Origin: Leisingera thetidis | Lineage (GTDB): Bacteria > Pseudomonadota > Alphaproteobacteria > Rhodobacterales > Rhodobacteraceae | Reading direction: 5' to 3' | DNA length: 64,000 nucleotides | Assembly (NCBI RefSeq): GCF_025857195.1 | Contig: NZ_CP109787.1 | Span: 3,537,001-3,601,000 of the forward strand | Shown here: positions 9,749 to 18,797 of the stretch, piece after piece | Layout: every line of letters begins with the position of its first letter | Position numbering within the stretch: position 1 is the first letter of the stretch | The notes under the pieces: generated by a model | Told to the model about the DNA's origin: nothing | The model's database searches: none | Seen by the model: only the letters and a program-made list of their open reading frames with translations | Position numbers and translations under genes: made by a program

Positions 9749-10776
9749 TGGAAATACTGCGTTATGCGATCTACCGCTTTGGCACCATGCTGCTCACCTT
9801 GCTGGTGGTGTCTGTGCTGGTCTTTACCATCATCAACCTGCCGCCGGGCGACTATCTGTCCAACCAGATTGCCGAGCTGCAGGCCACTGGCCAGTCCGCG
9901 GGCGTCGCCAAGGCGGAATTCCTGCGCAAGGAATACGCCCTCGATAAAGCGCTGTGGCAGCAATACATGATCTGGATGGGGTTCATGCCCGGCCCGCACG
10001 GTTTCTCGGGCATGATCCAGGGAAATTTCGGCTGGTCCTTCGAGTTCGACAGCCCCGTCGCCGATATCGTCGGCGACAGCCTGTGGCTGACCGTTCTGGT
10101 GAATCTGGCCGCGGTTCTGTTTGTCTATGCGGTGGCGCTGCCGCTGGGGGTTCTGGCCGCGGCCCGGGCGCGGACCTGGATCGATTACACCACGGCATTT
10201 GTCGGCTATCTGGGGCTTGCCACCCCGAACTTCCTGCTGGCGCTGATCCTGTTCTACTACGGCCACCGCTGGTTCGACCTGCCGATCGGCGGTCTGATGG
10301 CGCCTGAATTCGAAGGTGTGCCGATGAACTGGGAGAAGGTGAAATCCATCCTTGTGCATCTGATCGTGCCAACCTTCGTGATCGGCACCGCAGGCGCCTC
10401 GGCCATGATGCAGCGGCTGCGCGCCAACATGCTGGACGAGCTGGGCAAGCCTTATGTGGAAACCGCCATCGCCAAGGGCATGGCGCCCTCCCGCATGCTG
10501 GCCAAATACCCGCTGCGGGTGGCCTTCAACCCCTTTGTCGCCGATATCGGCAACCTGCTTCCCGCTATGATCTCCGGTTCGGTTCTGGTGTCCGTCGTGC
10601 TGGGGCTGCAGACCATCGGCCCGACCCTGCTGACGGCACTCAAAACCCAGGACATGTTCCTCTCCGGCTTCGTGCTGATGTTCGTCGCCCTGCTCACCCT
10701 GATCGGAACCATGGTCTCGGACGTGCTGCTGGTGCTGCTGGACCCGAGAATTCGCTATGAGGGGCGTGGTGCATGA
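9748..10776 (+). CDS. ABC transporter permease (DppB/YejB-like)
   Basis: 342 residues with six predicted membrane segments, opening with the family's usual single helix after MEILRYAIYRFG. The cytoplasmic EAA-type loop (ETAIAKGMAPSRMLAKYPLR) near residue 235 contacts the ATPase. The ATG sits directly at the stop of the binding-protein gene and the 3' end overlaps the next permease by four bases. It forms the channel with the following gene product. Confidence 0.9.
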   Translation: MEILRYAIYRFGTMLLTLLVVSVLVFTIINLPPGDYLSNQIAELQATGQSAGVAKAEFLRKEYALDKALWQQYMIWMGFMPGPHGFSGMIQGNFGWSFEFDSPVADIVGDSLWLTVLVNLAAVLFVYAVALPLGVLAAARARTWIDYTTAFVGYLGLATPNFLLALILFYYGHRWFDLPIGGLMAPEFEGVPMNWEKVKSILVHLIVPTFVIGTAGASAMMQRLRANMLDELGKPYVETAIAKGMAPSRMLAKYPLRVAFNPFVADIGNLLPAMISGSVLVSVVLGLQTIGPTLLTALKTQDMFLSGFVLMFVALLTLIGTMVSDVLLVLLDPRIRYEGRGA

Positions 10777-11927
10777 CCCAGCTGCCTGATGGACGTTATG
10801 TCGATGATGAGCCCTTCGACCCGCAGGCCTCGCTTCTGGAACTGGAGCGCAAGGACCTGGACGCTCCCAACTGGCTGCTGGTCTGGCGCAAGTTCAAGAC
10901 CCACAAGCTGGGACTGGTTTCAGGGATTTTCCTCCTGGTCGCCTACCTGCTCATTCCTTTTGCCGGATTTATCGCACCCTACGGACCGAACCACCGCTTC
11001 TCAGAGCATCTTTTTTCTCCGCCGCAGTCGATCAAGCTGTTCCACGAGGGCGAATTCATCGGCCCCTTCGTGTACCCGATGACATCCGAGGCCAACCTGG
11101 AGACTTTTCAGTGGGAGTTCAAACCCGACACTTCGCGCCCGCTAAAGCTCAAATTCTTCTGTGAAGGCAGCACCTATAATCTGGCTGGTTTCATCGAAAG
11201 CAACCGGCACCTGTTCTGCGCGACCGAAGAGGCGACGATCTTCATCATGGGGTCCGACCGGCTGGGCCGCGACATCTTCAGCCGGGTTTCCTATGGCGCT
11301 CAGCTGTCGCTCACCGTGGGCCTGATCGGGATCTCGGTCTCTTTCGTGCTGGGCATCTTCTTCGGCTCGGTGGCAGGGTATTTCGGCGGCAGGACCGACT
11401 GGCTGATCAACCGGGTGATCGAAATCCTGCGCTCCCTGCCGGAGCTGCCCCTGTGGCTGGCGCTCTCCGCCGCGGTGCCGTCGAACTGGTCGCCGGTTGC
11501 GGTGTTCTTCATCATCTCGATCATCCTCGGCATTCTCGACTGGCCCGGCCTGGCCCGGTCAGTGCGGGCCAAGTTCCTCTCTTTGCGGGAAGAGGAATAC
11601 GTCCGCGCGGCCGAGATGATGGGCGCCTCCTCCGGCCGGGTGATCCGCAAGCATCTGCTGCCGAATTTCATGTCGCACCTGATCGCTTCGGCAACCCTGT
11701 CGATCCCGGCGATGATCCTGGGCGAGACGGCGCTCTCCTTCCTCGGCCTCGGCCTGCGCGCACCGGCGGTCAGCTGGGGGGTGATGCTGAATGACGCGCA
11801 GAACCTCGCCTCGATCGAAATCTACCCGTGGACGGCAATACCGATGCTTCCGATTGTCATAGTCGTCTTGGCCTTCAATTTTCTCGGCGACGGTTTGCGG
11901 GACAGCCTGGACCCTTATCAGCAATGA
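10773..11927 (+). CDS. ABC transporter permease (DppC/YejE-like) with periplasmic insert
   Basis: 384 residues. A first membrane segment near residues 48-70 is followed by about 100 residues of predicted periplasmic sequence before MGSDRLGRDIFSRV. The core permease domain ends with an EAA loop (RAAEMMGASSGRVIRKHLLPN). An insert of this size between helix 1 and the core is typical of YejE-type permeases. The gene overlaps its neighbours on both sides by four bases, so the whole set is probably translated as one unit. Confidence 0.9.
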   Translation: MTQLPDGRYVDDEPFDPQASLLELERKDLDAPNWLLVWRKFKTHKLGLVSGIFLLVAYLLIPFAGFIAPYGPNHRFSEHLFSPPQSIKLFHEGEFIGPFVYPMTSEANLETFQWEFKPDTSRPLKLKFFCEGSTYNLAGFIESNRHLFCATEEATIFIMGSDRLGRDIFSRVSYGAQLSLTVGLIGISVSFVLGIFFGSVAGYFGGRTDWLINRVIEILRSLPELPLWLALSAAVPSNWSPVAVFFIISIILGILDWPGLARSVRAKFLSLREEEYVRAAEMMGASSGRVIRKHLLPNFMSHLIASATLSIPAMILGETALSFLGLGLRAPAVSWGVMLNDAQNLASIEIYPWTAIPMLPIVIVVLAFNFLGDGLRDSLDPYQQ

Positions 11928-13270
11928 CCCTGATCTCTGCCCTGCCCGCACCCGATGCCTTCCGCCTCACCGGCACCGGCCATTGGCACAGTGCCTTTGC
12001 CGTGACCGAACTGGCCAATGCCTCCATCGCTGCCGTCGGGCTGGAGCTGGCGCGGCTGATCGCAGCGCTGAACCTGGCTCCCGCAGCGCCGGAAGTCTCC
12101 GTGGACCAGCGCCTGGCCTCGCTCTGGTTCAGCAGCAGCTTCCGGCCCGCAGGCTGGACGCTGCCCAGCCTGTGGGATTCGATTGCGGGCGCATATGGGA
12201 CCCGGGACGGCTGGATCCGCCTGCACACGAACCTGCCGCACCACCGCCGTGCCGCTCTGCAGGTGCTTGGCTGCGCGGGCGGGCGCGAGGCCGTGACCGC
12301 CGCGGTAAAGCACTGGCAGGCAGACAGCCTCGAGAGCCAAATTGTGGCCGCAGGGGGCGTGGCTGCGGCCATGCGCAGCCGCGCGGACTGGCTGAACCAT
12401 CCGCAGGGGCGCGCCGTGGCAGCCGAACCGCTGATCCATTGGGTCTCTCCCCGTCCTCTTCAGCTGCGGGACCGGCCGCAAGCAACCGCCGAACGCCCCT
12501 TGGCGGGTCTCAGAGTGCTGGATCTCACCCGTGTTCTTGCCGGGCCGGTCTCCTCCCGCACCCTGGCCGGGTTCGGAGCCGAAGTACTGCGCATCGACCC
12601 GCCCGGCTGGGACGAGCCGGGGGTGATCACCGACATCTCCCTGGGCAAGCGCATGGCCGCGCTGGATTTGACCAAGGGCGAGGACCGGCTGCTGTTCGAA
12701 CACCTGCTGGCCCAAGCGGATGTGCTGGTGCATGGATACCGCCCCGGCGCGCTGGACGGGCTGGGGTATGATCAGGAAGCCCGGCGCCAGATTGCACCAA
12801 ACGCCGTGGAGACAACCCTGGATGCCTATGGATGGACCGGCCCCTGGGCCGCGCGGAGGGGTTTTGACAGCCTGGTTCAGATGAGCACGGGCATTGCCGA
12901 TGCAGGCCGGAACTGGGCCGGAACGGCCAATCCGCACCCTTTGCCGGTACAAGCGATGGATCATGCCACGGGATATCTGATGGCGGCGGCAGTGCTGTCA
13001 GCGCTTGCGTCCGCGGCTCGGGGAGCTGCGGTGCCCGCAGCCCGCCTTTCCCTTGCGCGCACGGCTGAGCTGCTTGCCGGGATGGAAAAGACGGCTGCTG
13101 GCGCGGAGTTCACCGAACCGGCAGACAGCGACTTCGGCCGGGAAGTCGAAAACAGCAGCTGGGGCCCTGGCCACCGCCTTGCTGCACCACTCAGCCTGGA
13201 CAGCGCCGCGATGCGCTGGGACCTGCCCGCCACCAGCTGCTGCAGCGCCCCGGCCTGCTGGCCAGGGTAA
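11924..13270 (+). CDS. CoA-transferase family III (CaiB/BaiF) protein
   Basis: 448 residues. The start is the ATG at 11924, overlapping the permease stop as ATGA. The family III core begins near residue 188 with LAGLRVLDLTRVLAGP. The segment containing QAMDHATGYLMA near residue 343 carries the aspartate expected to form the acyl-anhydride intermediate. These enzymes move CoA between carboxylic acids. The N-terminal 185 residues are a poorly conserved extension seen in one subgroup. Being last in the transporter operon suggests that the imported compound, or a product of it, is activated as a CoA ester. The substrate is unknown. Confidence 0.82.
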   Translation: MTLISALPAPDAFRLTGTGHWHSAFAVTELANASIAAVGLELARLIAALNLAPAAPEVSVDQRLASLWFSSSFRPAGWTLPSLWDSIAGAYGTRDGWIRLHTNLPHHRRAALQVLGCAGGREAVTAAVKHWQADSLESQIVAAGGVAAAMRSRADWLNHPQGRAVAAEPLIHWVSPRPLQLRDRPQATAERPLAGLRVLDLTRVLAGPVSSRTLAGFGAEVLRIDPPGWDEPGVITDISLGKRMAALDLTKGEDRLLFEHLLAQADVLVHGYRPGALDGLGYDQEARRQIAPNAVETTLDAYGWTGPWAARRGFDSLVQMSTGIADAGRNWAGTANPHPLPVQAMDHATGYLMAAAVLSALASAARGAAVPAARLSLARTAELLAGMEKTAAGAEFTEPADSDFGREVENSSWGPGHRLAAPLSLDSAAMRWDLPATSCCSAPACWPG

Positions 13271-13279
13271 CCAAACAGA

Positions 13280-13375
13280 AGGGGCGCTGCCCCTCTTGGC
13301 CTGCGGCCAATTCACCCCGGAGTATTTTGAACCAGAAAGAAGCCTGCCTGGGTGGTTTCTGCGTCTTTCTGGTTC
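13280..13375. terminator. Composite hairpin element, copy 2, after the transporter operon
   Basis: Two GC hairpins (AGGGGC/GCCCCT at 13280-13294; TTGGCC/GGCCAA at 13296-13310) precede CCCCGGAGTATTTT. A 12-base inverted repeat follows (13329-13340 GAACCAGAAAGA and 13364-13375). The layout matches 758-832. It sits between convergent genes and probably ends transcription from one or both sides. Confidence 0.55.
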
Positions 13376-13476
13376 CCGGTCCTTCCGCCGCAGGCAGCGT
13401 GGCGCCACGCCCAGCCCCAAGCGGAGCGCGCAAGCGGTCCGGCGCGGGGCGGGAGCGATCCGGTCTCGCCGCCTGC

Positions 13477-15930
13477 TCAGCGGTCGTCGCTGCCGGGCCC
13501 ACCCATCTCTTCCAGCAGATCATCGTCAATGGCCGCCTGCACGGCACCAGCGGCAGCTTCCTTCTGCTTCGGCGTCATCTCGTCCGCCTGATCCGGTGCG
13601 AGCCGCACGGTGACTTCGCGATGGGCAAATTTGACCCCCTCACGCGCAAACAGCTCGCGGATTTCCTGATACACCCGCTTGCGGACAATCCATTGATCTC
13701 CCGGTTTGGTCATGAACTTCACCCGGATGATCATCGCCGAATCCTGCATTTCGATGACACCCTGCGATTTCAACGGCTGGATGAACGTGTGCCCGACAAC
13801 CGGATCGTCCACCAACTGCTGCCCCAGCTTCTTGATCAGTTTCCTGACCTTCTCCACATCGGTGTCATAGGTGACCCGCAGCGGCAGCTTCATCATCACC
13901 CAGTCGCGGGAGTAATTGGTCAGCACCTTGATTTCGCCAAAGGGGATGGTGTGCAGCGCGCCCAGATGGTGGCGCAGCTGGAAGGAGCGGACAGAAATCT
14001 TCTCCACCGTGCCCTTCACATCGCCGATGTCGATGTATTCGCCTTTGCGAAACGCGTCATCAATCAGGAAGAAGGCGCCCGAGAAGATGTCCCGCACCAG
14101 CGTCTGCGACCCGAATCCAACTGCAAGGCCAACCACGCCGGCGCCGGCAAACAGCGGGCTGACGTTGATTCCCAGCTCCAGCAGCAGGATGAGCACGATT
14201 GAAACCAGAACCACCGCCAGGATCGCGCCGCGGAAAAGCGGCAGCAAGGTTGCCAGCCGGCTGGCACCCGCCGCGCCGCCTTCGTCGCCCAGTTCCGCTG
14301 TGGGAACGTCGCCGACCTCCTCATCGATCTTGCTGTCGATCCAAATCCGGAACAGGTGGTAAACGATATAGCCAATGAACAGGATCACGGTTACATCAAT
14401 CGCCCGTTCGGCAGCGGCTGACTCTGTCCAGCTGGCATTCGGGTTCCAGACAATCACCAAGGAATAGGCACCAACCACAAAGGCCAGGATTCCCGCAACT
14501 CTGCGGGCGAGGTCCTCGCATGTGGCAAGCGGGTGCTTTGCAGGCCTGGAGATACCGTCATCGCCGGCCTCACCCTCCGCTGCCGGCACAGCAGCATCTG
14601 GCATTGTTCCTGCTGTTTCTTCTGCCAGACCGCCTGCGGCCGCCTGTTCCGAAGCCGCCGGTTCCGGATCCCCTGCCGCACCTGCGTCCGGCGCGGTCTC
14701 TTCCCCGGCTGAGTCATCTTCCGGCGCAGCGGCCTGCCCCCTGCGGGTCCGGCGGGTCCGGCTGAAGTAGCGTTCGATGAAATAGTTGATCGCGCCATAC
14801 ACAACCAGGATCGTGGTCAGCACAAAATAGCTGCCCGCCATCAGCGGTATCGAGATGTCTTTCTCCAGAACCAGATCAAAGGATAGTTTCAGCCAGCCAA
14901 AGGCCATGTAGGCCATCAGGACCGGAGCCCACGCCACAGCCAGAACCCGCACCAGCCAGGAGCAGTCCTCCGGCGCCCGGCCTGCGCGGATGGCATTGGA
15001 GATCGCGCGCCCGTTCACCAGCACCATCAAGAGATTGCCCAGCGTGCCTGCCAAGGCCAATACGCCATAGACCAGCGCATAGACGTTGTAGTTGAGGCCG
15101 AAATCTCCGACCCAGGTGGCGAACAGGGTTGAGGAGATGTCATATGTCGCCAGCAATGACGCCCAGATATACAGCCGCTTGGCGTCGCGATCCGAAAAAA
15201 CAGGAATCCGGTACTGTGCCAGGAAGGGTGACAGCACCATCCGCCACAGGTCTGACACGGTACGCGCCAGGAAGAATGCCGTGTAGATTGCCGTGACCGT
15301 GAATTCGATGGACGGGTCACCGGACGGGCCGAAAATCAGGTATGAAACCAGCGCCGCGAAAATCATAGCAAAAACCGTGGCACCGACCCCCATCAGAAAG
15401 CGGAAGACCAGAAACGGCATCTTGTCCTGGTAGCCTTCGGGGACTTCCCGGATCCGCGCGACCACAAACCGTTTGGCGAAACGCTTTCCGTAGATCTCCG
15501 TGGACAGCCAGCGGCCGATAAGCAGGAACAGCACACTCCAGCCCAGCACCTCAACATAGGTTGCGATGCGCCCGTCCGGGCTGGTCTGGCGCAGGATGTA
15601 CTGCATCTCGAAGATCGAATAGGGCAGCGCTTCCAGCCGGCTGTTCAATTCCGCTCGGAAGGCAGCGACCCTGGACTGCGCCTTCATCAACACTGAAGGC
15701 TGTTCCATCACGTCAGAAGCCGGGTGGCTTTCCTCCGCATCCGGCGGCGCAGTCAGCAGCTGGCCGCGACTGTCGACCACAACCACGCTGACGCCGCTTT
15801 CCGCGGCCTGTTCGATCGCCCTGGACAGCGCATCCGCTCCGCTTGCCTCACTTTCCTGCGCGCTGGCGTGAACCGTCAGCCCGAAACTCAGAAGGCTGCA
15901 CAACAGGAACCGGAAAACAACTTGCAGCAT
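13477..15930 (-). CDS. Large MscS-family mechanosensitive channel
   Basis: 817 residues, much longer than E. coli MscS (286). The order is a signal peptide with likely cleavage after ASA at residue 24, a periplasmic region, several membrane helices, an acidic Ala/Glu/Pro-rich linker at about residues 400-480, more helices, then the MscS pore helix and beta domain. AGVVGLAVGFGSQTLVRDIF lies near residues 595-615 and a KGTVEKISVRS motif follows. The pore region is well preserved. The role is release of solutes on osmotic downshift. It stands alone, divergent from the glycosyltransferase operon. The linker composition is unusual but in frame. Confidence 0.88.
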   Translation of the reverse strand: MLQVVFRFLLCSLLSFGLTVHASAQESEASGADALSRAIEQAAESGVSVVVVDSRGQLLTAPPDAEESHPASDVMEQPSVLMKAQSRVAAFRAELNSRLEALPYSIFEMQYILRQTSPDGRIATYVEVLGWSVLFLLIGRWLSTEIYGKRFAKRFVVARIREVPEGYQDKMPFLVFRFLMGVGATVFAMIFAALVSYLIFGPSGDPSIEFTVTAIYTAFFLARTVSDLWRMVLSPFLAQYRIPVFSDRDAKRLYIWASLLATYDISSTLFATWVGDFGLNYNVYALVYGVLALAGTLGNLLMVLVNGRAISNAIRAGRAPEDCSWLVRVLAVAWAPVLMAYMAFGWLKLSFDLVLEKDISIPLMAGSYFVLTTILVVYGAINYFIERYFSRTRRTRRGQAAAPEDDSAGEETAPDAGAAGDPEPAASEQAAAGGLAEETAGTMPDAAVPAAEGEAGDDGISRPAKHPLATCEDLARRVAGILAFVVGAYSLVIVWNPNASWTESAAAERAIDVTVILFIGYIVYHLFRIWIDSKIDEEVGDVPTAELGDEGGAAGASRLATLLPLFRGAILAVVLVSIVLILLLELGINVSPLFAGAGVVGLAVGFGSQTLVRDIFSGAFFLIDDAFRKGEYIDIGDVKGTVEKISVRSFQLRHHLGALHTIPFGEIKVLTNYSRDWVMMKLPLRVTYDTDVEKVRKLIKKLGQQLVDDPVVGHTFIQPLKSQGVIEMQDSAMIIRVKFMTKPGDQWIVRKRVYQEIRELFAREGVKFAHREVTVRLAPDQADEMTPKQKEAAAGAVQAAIDDDLLEEMGGPGSDDR

Positions 15931-16323
15931 GGCCGCCTATCCTTTTGGAAACTTGTATCAAACTAATCACGCACCGAAGCGTTGCGCAAATGGCGCGGCC
16001 GCAATTTCCTGTGCGTTATGCAACAAAGGCGCATGATTGCATGCGCACAGGCTCCGGGCTATACAAATTCAGATATCCGCTCTATGGCGGGCAGCTGCAG
16101 ATCTCCGGCCCGGCATGGACCCGCCAGGACCGGAAGCGGCACAGGCAAATACTGAACATGCCCCCGCCGCAGCCGGCTGCGGGGCATGCAAGCTGAGGCG
16201 GATGATGGCGGAGCACAAGAGCACGCGCCCGGGAACGAGCGGCAGCACCGGCTGTCCGGCTCCCCGCGCCGCCGGAACCGGGCTCCAGCCGGGCGCAGTC
16301 AGGCAACCCGGTCAGGCAATCCA
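15931..16323. promoter_or_regulatory. Divergent intergenic region, mscS-like gene / glycosyltransferase operon
   Basis: 393 bases with no convincing gene. The first half is less GC-rich and should hold both promoters. A perfect 7-base-arm palindrome (GCGCATG ATTG CATGCGC) lies at 16029-16046. A direct repeat GTCAGGCAA occurs just before the glycosyltransferase ATG. The frame is open upstream of that ATG to 16186, but the extension is Arg/Pro/Gly-rich and looks non-coding. Confidence 0.35.
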
Positions 16324-17550
16324 ATGACAAAAACAGGCACCACTCAGACAGCGGCAGGAACCGGCACGCGCGGGCCGCGGGTCATGTTCTACAGCCACGA
16401 CACTTTCGGGCTGGGACACCTGCGCCGCTCGCGGGCACTGGCAGGCGCTATCACCGCAGCCAATCCGGACGCCTCCGCACTGATCCTGACCGGCTCCCCG
16501 GTTGCGGGGCGGTTCTCTTTCCCGACCCGGGTGGACCATGTCCGCCTGCCGGGCGTGATCAAGCGCTCCGACGGCTCCTATGCCTCGCGCACCATGGGCA
16601 TGAGCATCGAGGAAACTGCCGAGCTGCGCGCCGGGCTGATCCGCTCGACGGTGGAACAATACGAACCAGACGTGCTGATCGCCGACAAGGAGCCGACCGG
16701 GTTCCGCGGCGAGCTGATGCCTGCGCTCGACCTGCTGAAATCCCGCAGGCGCTGCAAGATCGTTCTGGGCCTGCGCGACGTGCTGGACGAGCCCGCGGTG
16801 CTGGCTGCCGAATGGGAGCGCAAGCACGCGGTTGAGGCGACCCGGGATTTCTACGACGAGATCTGGGTCTACGGGCCGAGACGGGTTTACAATCCCACCG
16901 CAGGCCTGCCTTTCACCGCCGAAATGCAGGCCCGGATGCATTGGACCGGCTACCTGCGCCGCGACCTCGGCCAGGTCGGCGACCCGCCGGAGCAGCCCTA
17001 TCTGCTGGTGACCCCCGGCGGTGGCGGCGACGGCGAGATGATGGTGGACCTGGTGCTTTCTGCTTATGAGGCTGACCCGGGCCTGTCGCCCCGCGCGGTT
17101 CTGGTCTATGGCCCGTTCCTGTCCGGCGAAACCCGTGAGGACTTCGAGCAGCGTGTCGCCCGGCTGGATGGCCGGGTCACTGCCGTTGGCTTTGAATCGC
17201 AGATCGAAACCCTGTTTGCCGGCGCCCAGGGGGTTGTCTGCATGGGCGGCTACAACACCTTCTGCGAGGTTCTGTCCTTTGACAAACCCGCGGTGATCGT
17301 GCCCCGCACCACGCCGCGGCTGGAACAGTGGATCCGTGCCAGCCGGGCCGAGGAGCTGGGCCTGACCACCATGCTGGACGAGACCCGCGACGGCTGGACC
17401 GCCCCTGCCCTGGCCAAGGCAATCCGCGCGCTGGCCAACCAGAGGCCGCCCTCTGCCGCCGGTTCCGAAGGGCTTCTGGGCGGGCTGGATTATGTGACCC
17501 GCCGGGTTGCCGCCCTGCTGCAGGACACCCGCAAAGAGGCCGCCGAATGA
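16324..17550 (+). CDS. Glycosyltransferase, COG4671/MurG-like fold
   Basis: 408 residues. The N-terminal glycine-rich loop (FGLGHLRRSRALAG, residues 29-41) and the C-terminal VVCMGGYNTFCEVL block near residue 304 are the acceptor- and donor-side signatures of GT-B predicted glycosyltransferases. No membrane helix is seen, so it is probably cytoplasmic or peripheral. It is the first gene of a seven-gene run and overlaps the next gene as ATGA. A second protein of the same type is encoded at 20467. Donor and acceptor are unknown. Confidence 0.82.
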   Translation: MTKTGTTQTAAGTGTRGPRVMFYSHDTFGLGHLRRSRALAGAITAANPDASALILTGSPVAGRFSFPTRVDHVRLPGVIKRSDGSYASRTMGMSIEETAELRAGLIRSTVEQYEPDVLIADKEPTGFRGELMPALDLLKSRRRCKIVLGLRDVLDEPAVLAAEWERKHAVEATRDFYDEIWVYGPRRVYNPTAGLPFTAEMQARMHWTGYLRRDLGQVGDPPEQPYLLVTPGGGGDGEMMVDLVLSAYEADPGLSPRAVLVYGPFLSGETREDFEQRVARLDGRVTAVGFESQIETLFAGAQGVVCMGGYNTFCEVLSFDKPAVIVPRTTPRLEQWIRASRAEELGLTTMLDETRDGWTAPALAKAIRALANQRPPSAAGSEGLLGGLDYVTRRVAALLQDTRKEAAE

Positions 17551-18791
17551 GCAATGCGCGCCCGCCCCTTGCAGTTGTGGTCAAGGGCTGGCCGCGGCTG
17601 TCCGAAACCTTCATCGCGCAGGAACTGGTTGCCCTGGAGGCAGCCGGCCACGAGTTTGAAATCTGGTCGCTGCGCCACCCCACCGACATCAAGCGCCACC
17701 CGCTGCACACGCAGCTGCAGGCCCGCGTGAACTATCTGCCCGAATACCTCTATGAAGAGCCGGAGCGGGTCTGGCGCGCCCGGGCCGTTGCACACTCCCT
17801 GCCCGGCTACGCCGAGGCCTACCGCATCTGGCGTGCGGACTTGCGCCGCGACCTGACACCCAACCGCATCCGCCGTTTTGGCCAGGCCTGCGTGCTGGCG
17901 GCCGAAATGCCCGCGGAGGTGCTGGGGCTATACGCGCATTTCCTGCACACACCTTCGTCGGTTGCCCGCTATGCCGCGATCATGCGCGGCCTGCACTGGA
18001 GCTTCTCCGCACACGCCAAGGACATCTGGACCTCGCCGGACTGGGAGATCACCGAAAAGCTCTCAGCCGCCCATCACGGCGCGGCATTTGGCGCCACCTG
18101 CACCGGTTTCGGCGCCAGGCATTTGCAGCAGATGGCCGATACGCCGGACCGGGTTGACCTGATCTATCACGGGCTTGATCTCTCCCGCTTCCCCGCCCCG
18201 CCAGAGCGCCGCCCGCGCCAGCCGCAGGACCCGATACACTTCATATCCGTCGGCCGTCTGGTGGAGAAAAAGGGCTTTGACCGGCTGATCGCCGCACTGG
18301 CGCTGCTGCCTGCCGGGCTCGACTGGCACTGGACCCATATCGGCGGCGGCGGGCTGGGAGAGCTGCTGCAAGGCATGGCCGAAGAGGCGGGAATCGCCAG
18401 CTCCATCACCTGGCACGGTGCCTGCGACCAGCCGGAAGTGATCGAGGCGATGCGTCACGCGGATCTGTTCGTGCTGCCCAGCCGGATCGCCACAGACGGC
18501 GACCGCGATGGTTTGCCCAACGTGCTGATGGAGGCCGCCTCCCAGCGCCTGCCGGTCCTGTCGACCCCGGTTTCGGCCATCCCCGAGTTCATCACCCACG
18601 GCACTCATGGGCTGCTAAGTGAGGACAGCCCGGAAGCTCTGGCCGAAACCCTGCTTTTTGCTGCCCGGCACCCTCGGAAGCTGGCCGGAATGGCAGAATC
18701 CGCACTGAACCGCCTGCGCAACGATTTCGGCATGGACCCCGGCATTGCTCAGCTGTCCAAACGGCTAACCGCAATGCTGCGGGGCAGCTGA
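17547..18791 (+). CDS. Glycosyltransferase family 4 (colanic-acid type)
   Basis: 414 residues. The N-terminal domain has the KGWPRLSETFIAQEL motif of WcaL/AmsK-like enzymes. The C-terminal GT4 donor domain has ISVGRLVEKKGFDRLI near residue 232 and the acidic DGLPNVLMEA block near residue 320. It probably adds a sugar from a nucleotide donor in the cytoplasm. It starts at ATG 17547, inside the stop of the previous gene, and is six bases from the next gene. Confidence 0.85.
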   Translation: MSNARPPLAVVVKGWPRLSETFIAQELVALEAAGHEFEIWSLRHPTDIKRHPLHTQLQARVNYLPEYLYEEPERVWRARAVAHSLPGYAEAYRIWRADLRRDLTPNRIRRFGQACVLAAEMPAEVLGLYAHFLHTPSSVARYAAIMRGLHWSFSAHAKDIWTSPDWEITEKLSAAHHGAAFGATCTGFGARHLQQMADTPDRVDLIYHGLDLSRFPAPPERRPRQPQDPIHFISVGRLVEKKGFDRLIAALALLPAGLDWHWTHIGGGGLGELLQGMAEEAGIASSITWHGACDQPEVIEAMRHADLFVLPSRIATDGDRDGLPNVLMEAASQRLPVLSTPVSAIPEFITHGTHGLLSEDSPEALAETLLFAARHPRKLAGMAESALNRLRNDFGMDPGIAQLSKRLTAMLRGS

Positions 18792-18797
18792 AACCCC

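Noticed and set aside
16186-16323. N-terminal extension of the first glycosyltransferase
   Set aside because: Arg/Pro/Gly-rich and unlike the family; homology begins after the ATG at 16324.
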